A program made the position numbers and the translations under genes. From Sporocytophaga myxococcoides DSM 11118 (lineage in GTDB: Bacteria > Bacteroidota > Bacteroidia > Cytophagales > Cytophagaceae), in contig NZ_AUFX01000011.1 of assembly GCF_000426725.1 (NCBI RefSeq), positions 186,001 to 250,000 of the forward strand: a DNA stretch of 64,000 nucleotides, read 5' to 3'. The notes beneath the pieces are model-generated. The model had not been told where the DNA came from and did no database searches. It saw only the letters and a list, made by a program, of their open reading frames with translations. Below are positions 63,446 through 64,000 of this stretch, piece after piece (within the stretch, counting starts at the first letter, position 1; every line of letters starts with the position of its first letter).

Positions 63446-64000
63446 TCAGAACTTAATCATAAGCCCTAAAGACCAAATGAAAATATTTTTGGTATATGAG
63501 AAACTAAATTTTCCATCGTTTCCTTCTGCAAATAAGCTTCTCATATAAGTTACACTGGCAAAAGGGCTCATTCGTTTAGAGTTAAATGCTTTCAACTCCA
63601 GACCTGCCAGAGCATATGAAGTACCTGATTTTTGGAAATCATTTGTTTTTTCAAAAGCAATGACATTATCCTTTAAAACAGGATATACCGTATTAGCTGA
63701 AACAGCAACATTATAAGCCAACCCGACTACTGGAGCTATTTTTATTTTCTTATAATTCAAATCCATAGATACCTTGGCTGAAATGAGGTTCTGCACAAAA
63801 TGGTTTTGATAAGAATTGTTCTCCTTGTAAAGCAAAACTTTTTCGCTGTAAGATTGAAAAGAATAACCTATAAGAAAATTAAATCTTTTAATACTGTACC
63901 CTAAATCTATTCCTAAATTATAGCTATTCTTTTCCCTGACGCTATAACAGAAGGCTTGCCCCAATACCCCTTCATTACCGGACAAATAATTCTGGAAATA
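63446..64000 (-). CDS. Outer-membrane beta-barrel protein, cut by the window end
   Basis: The reading frame is open to the last base, so the N-terminus lies outside the window. The visible 184 residues show alternating strands with aromatic girdles (YNLGIDLGYSIKRFNFLIGY, KIKIAPVVGLAYNVAVSANT) and end in WSLGLMIKF, as barrels do. A TTG near 63985 could start a shorter form but would not include a signal peptide. Family not identified. Confidence 0.7.
   Translation of the reverse strand, partial: YFQNYLSGNEGVLGQAFCYSVREKNSYNLGIDLGYSIKRFNFLIGYSFQSYSEKVLLYKENNSYQNHFVQNLISAKVSMDLNYKKIKIAPVVGLAYNVAVSANTVYPVLKDNVIAFEKTNDFQKSGTSYALAGLELKAFNSKRMSPFASVTYMRSLFAEGNDGKFSFSYTKNIFIWSLGLMIKF

Overview
The window is about 64 kb of AT-rich chromosome from a Bacteroidota bacterium, most likely a Cytophagales-type glider (Cytophaga or Sporocytophaga relatives are my inference, not proven). 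The evidence is: several secreted proteins ending in type IX secretion (T9SS) sorting domains, one protein with the gliding-associated type B C-terminal domain next to a PorP/SprF protein, a TonB receptor, many SPII lipoproteins, and few clear Shine-Dalgarno sites. No rRNA, tRNA, CRISPR array or intact insertion sequence was seen.

Layout. 0-4.4 kb: an LRR-protein kinase and a FG-GAP T9SS cargo, flanked by two decayed copies of one coding fragment, followed by a 1 kb intergenic region with a 25-bp-arm perfect hairpin and a 14-unit array of a 21-bp repeat. 4.4-8 kb: a large mosaic M6-like metalloprotease (T9SS). 8-14 kb: a PAS-LuxR regulator and a run of small secreted proteins and lipoproteins, two of which share a two-box upstream motif. 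14-16.5 kb: arylsulfatase. 16.6-21.2 kb: ECF sigma factor, anti-sigma factor, outer-membrane barrel and T9SS beta-helix cargo. 21.6-29 kb: another T9SS cargo, Crp/Fnr regulator, YCII protein, DUF4241 protein, Na+/H+ antiporter, DUF418 protein, and a DUF2752/TM2 pair. 29-35 kb: PorP/SprF divergent from a type B T9SS cargo, then a metallo-beta-lactamase/rhodanese fusion.

34.9-45.9 kb is the most distinctive part. A tight leftward operon (CheR, receiver-less CheB, membrane GAF protein, HAMP-GAF-PAS-PAS-SpoIIE phosphatase, SiaB-type kinase, SiaC-type DUF1987 protein) is divergent from YfiR-family protein, a HAMP-GAF sensor without output domain, and a TonB-dependent receptor. The sensor and the phosphatase share the same HAMP-GAF core. 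I infer a partner-switching envelope-sensing system with chemotaxis-type modification enzymes but no chemoreceptor or diguanylate cyclase in the window.

46-64 kb is mostly housekeeping: methyltransferase, patatin, amino-acid permease, membrane pyrophosphatase (K+-dependent sequence type), GapN-like dehydrogenase, ExbB/ExbD, an SGNH lipoprotein with a FadL-type porin, an orphan PstS-like lipoprotein, DinB, START, lipocalin and AIM24-like proteins, two tail-to-tail PAP2 phosphatases, and a barrel protein cut by the window edge. Most convergent gene ends and many operon ends carry clear hairpin terminators.
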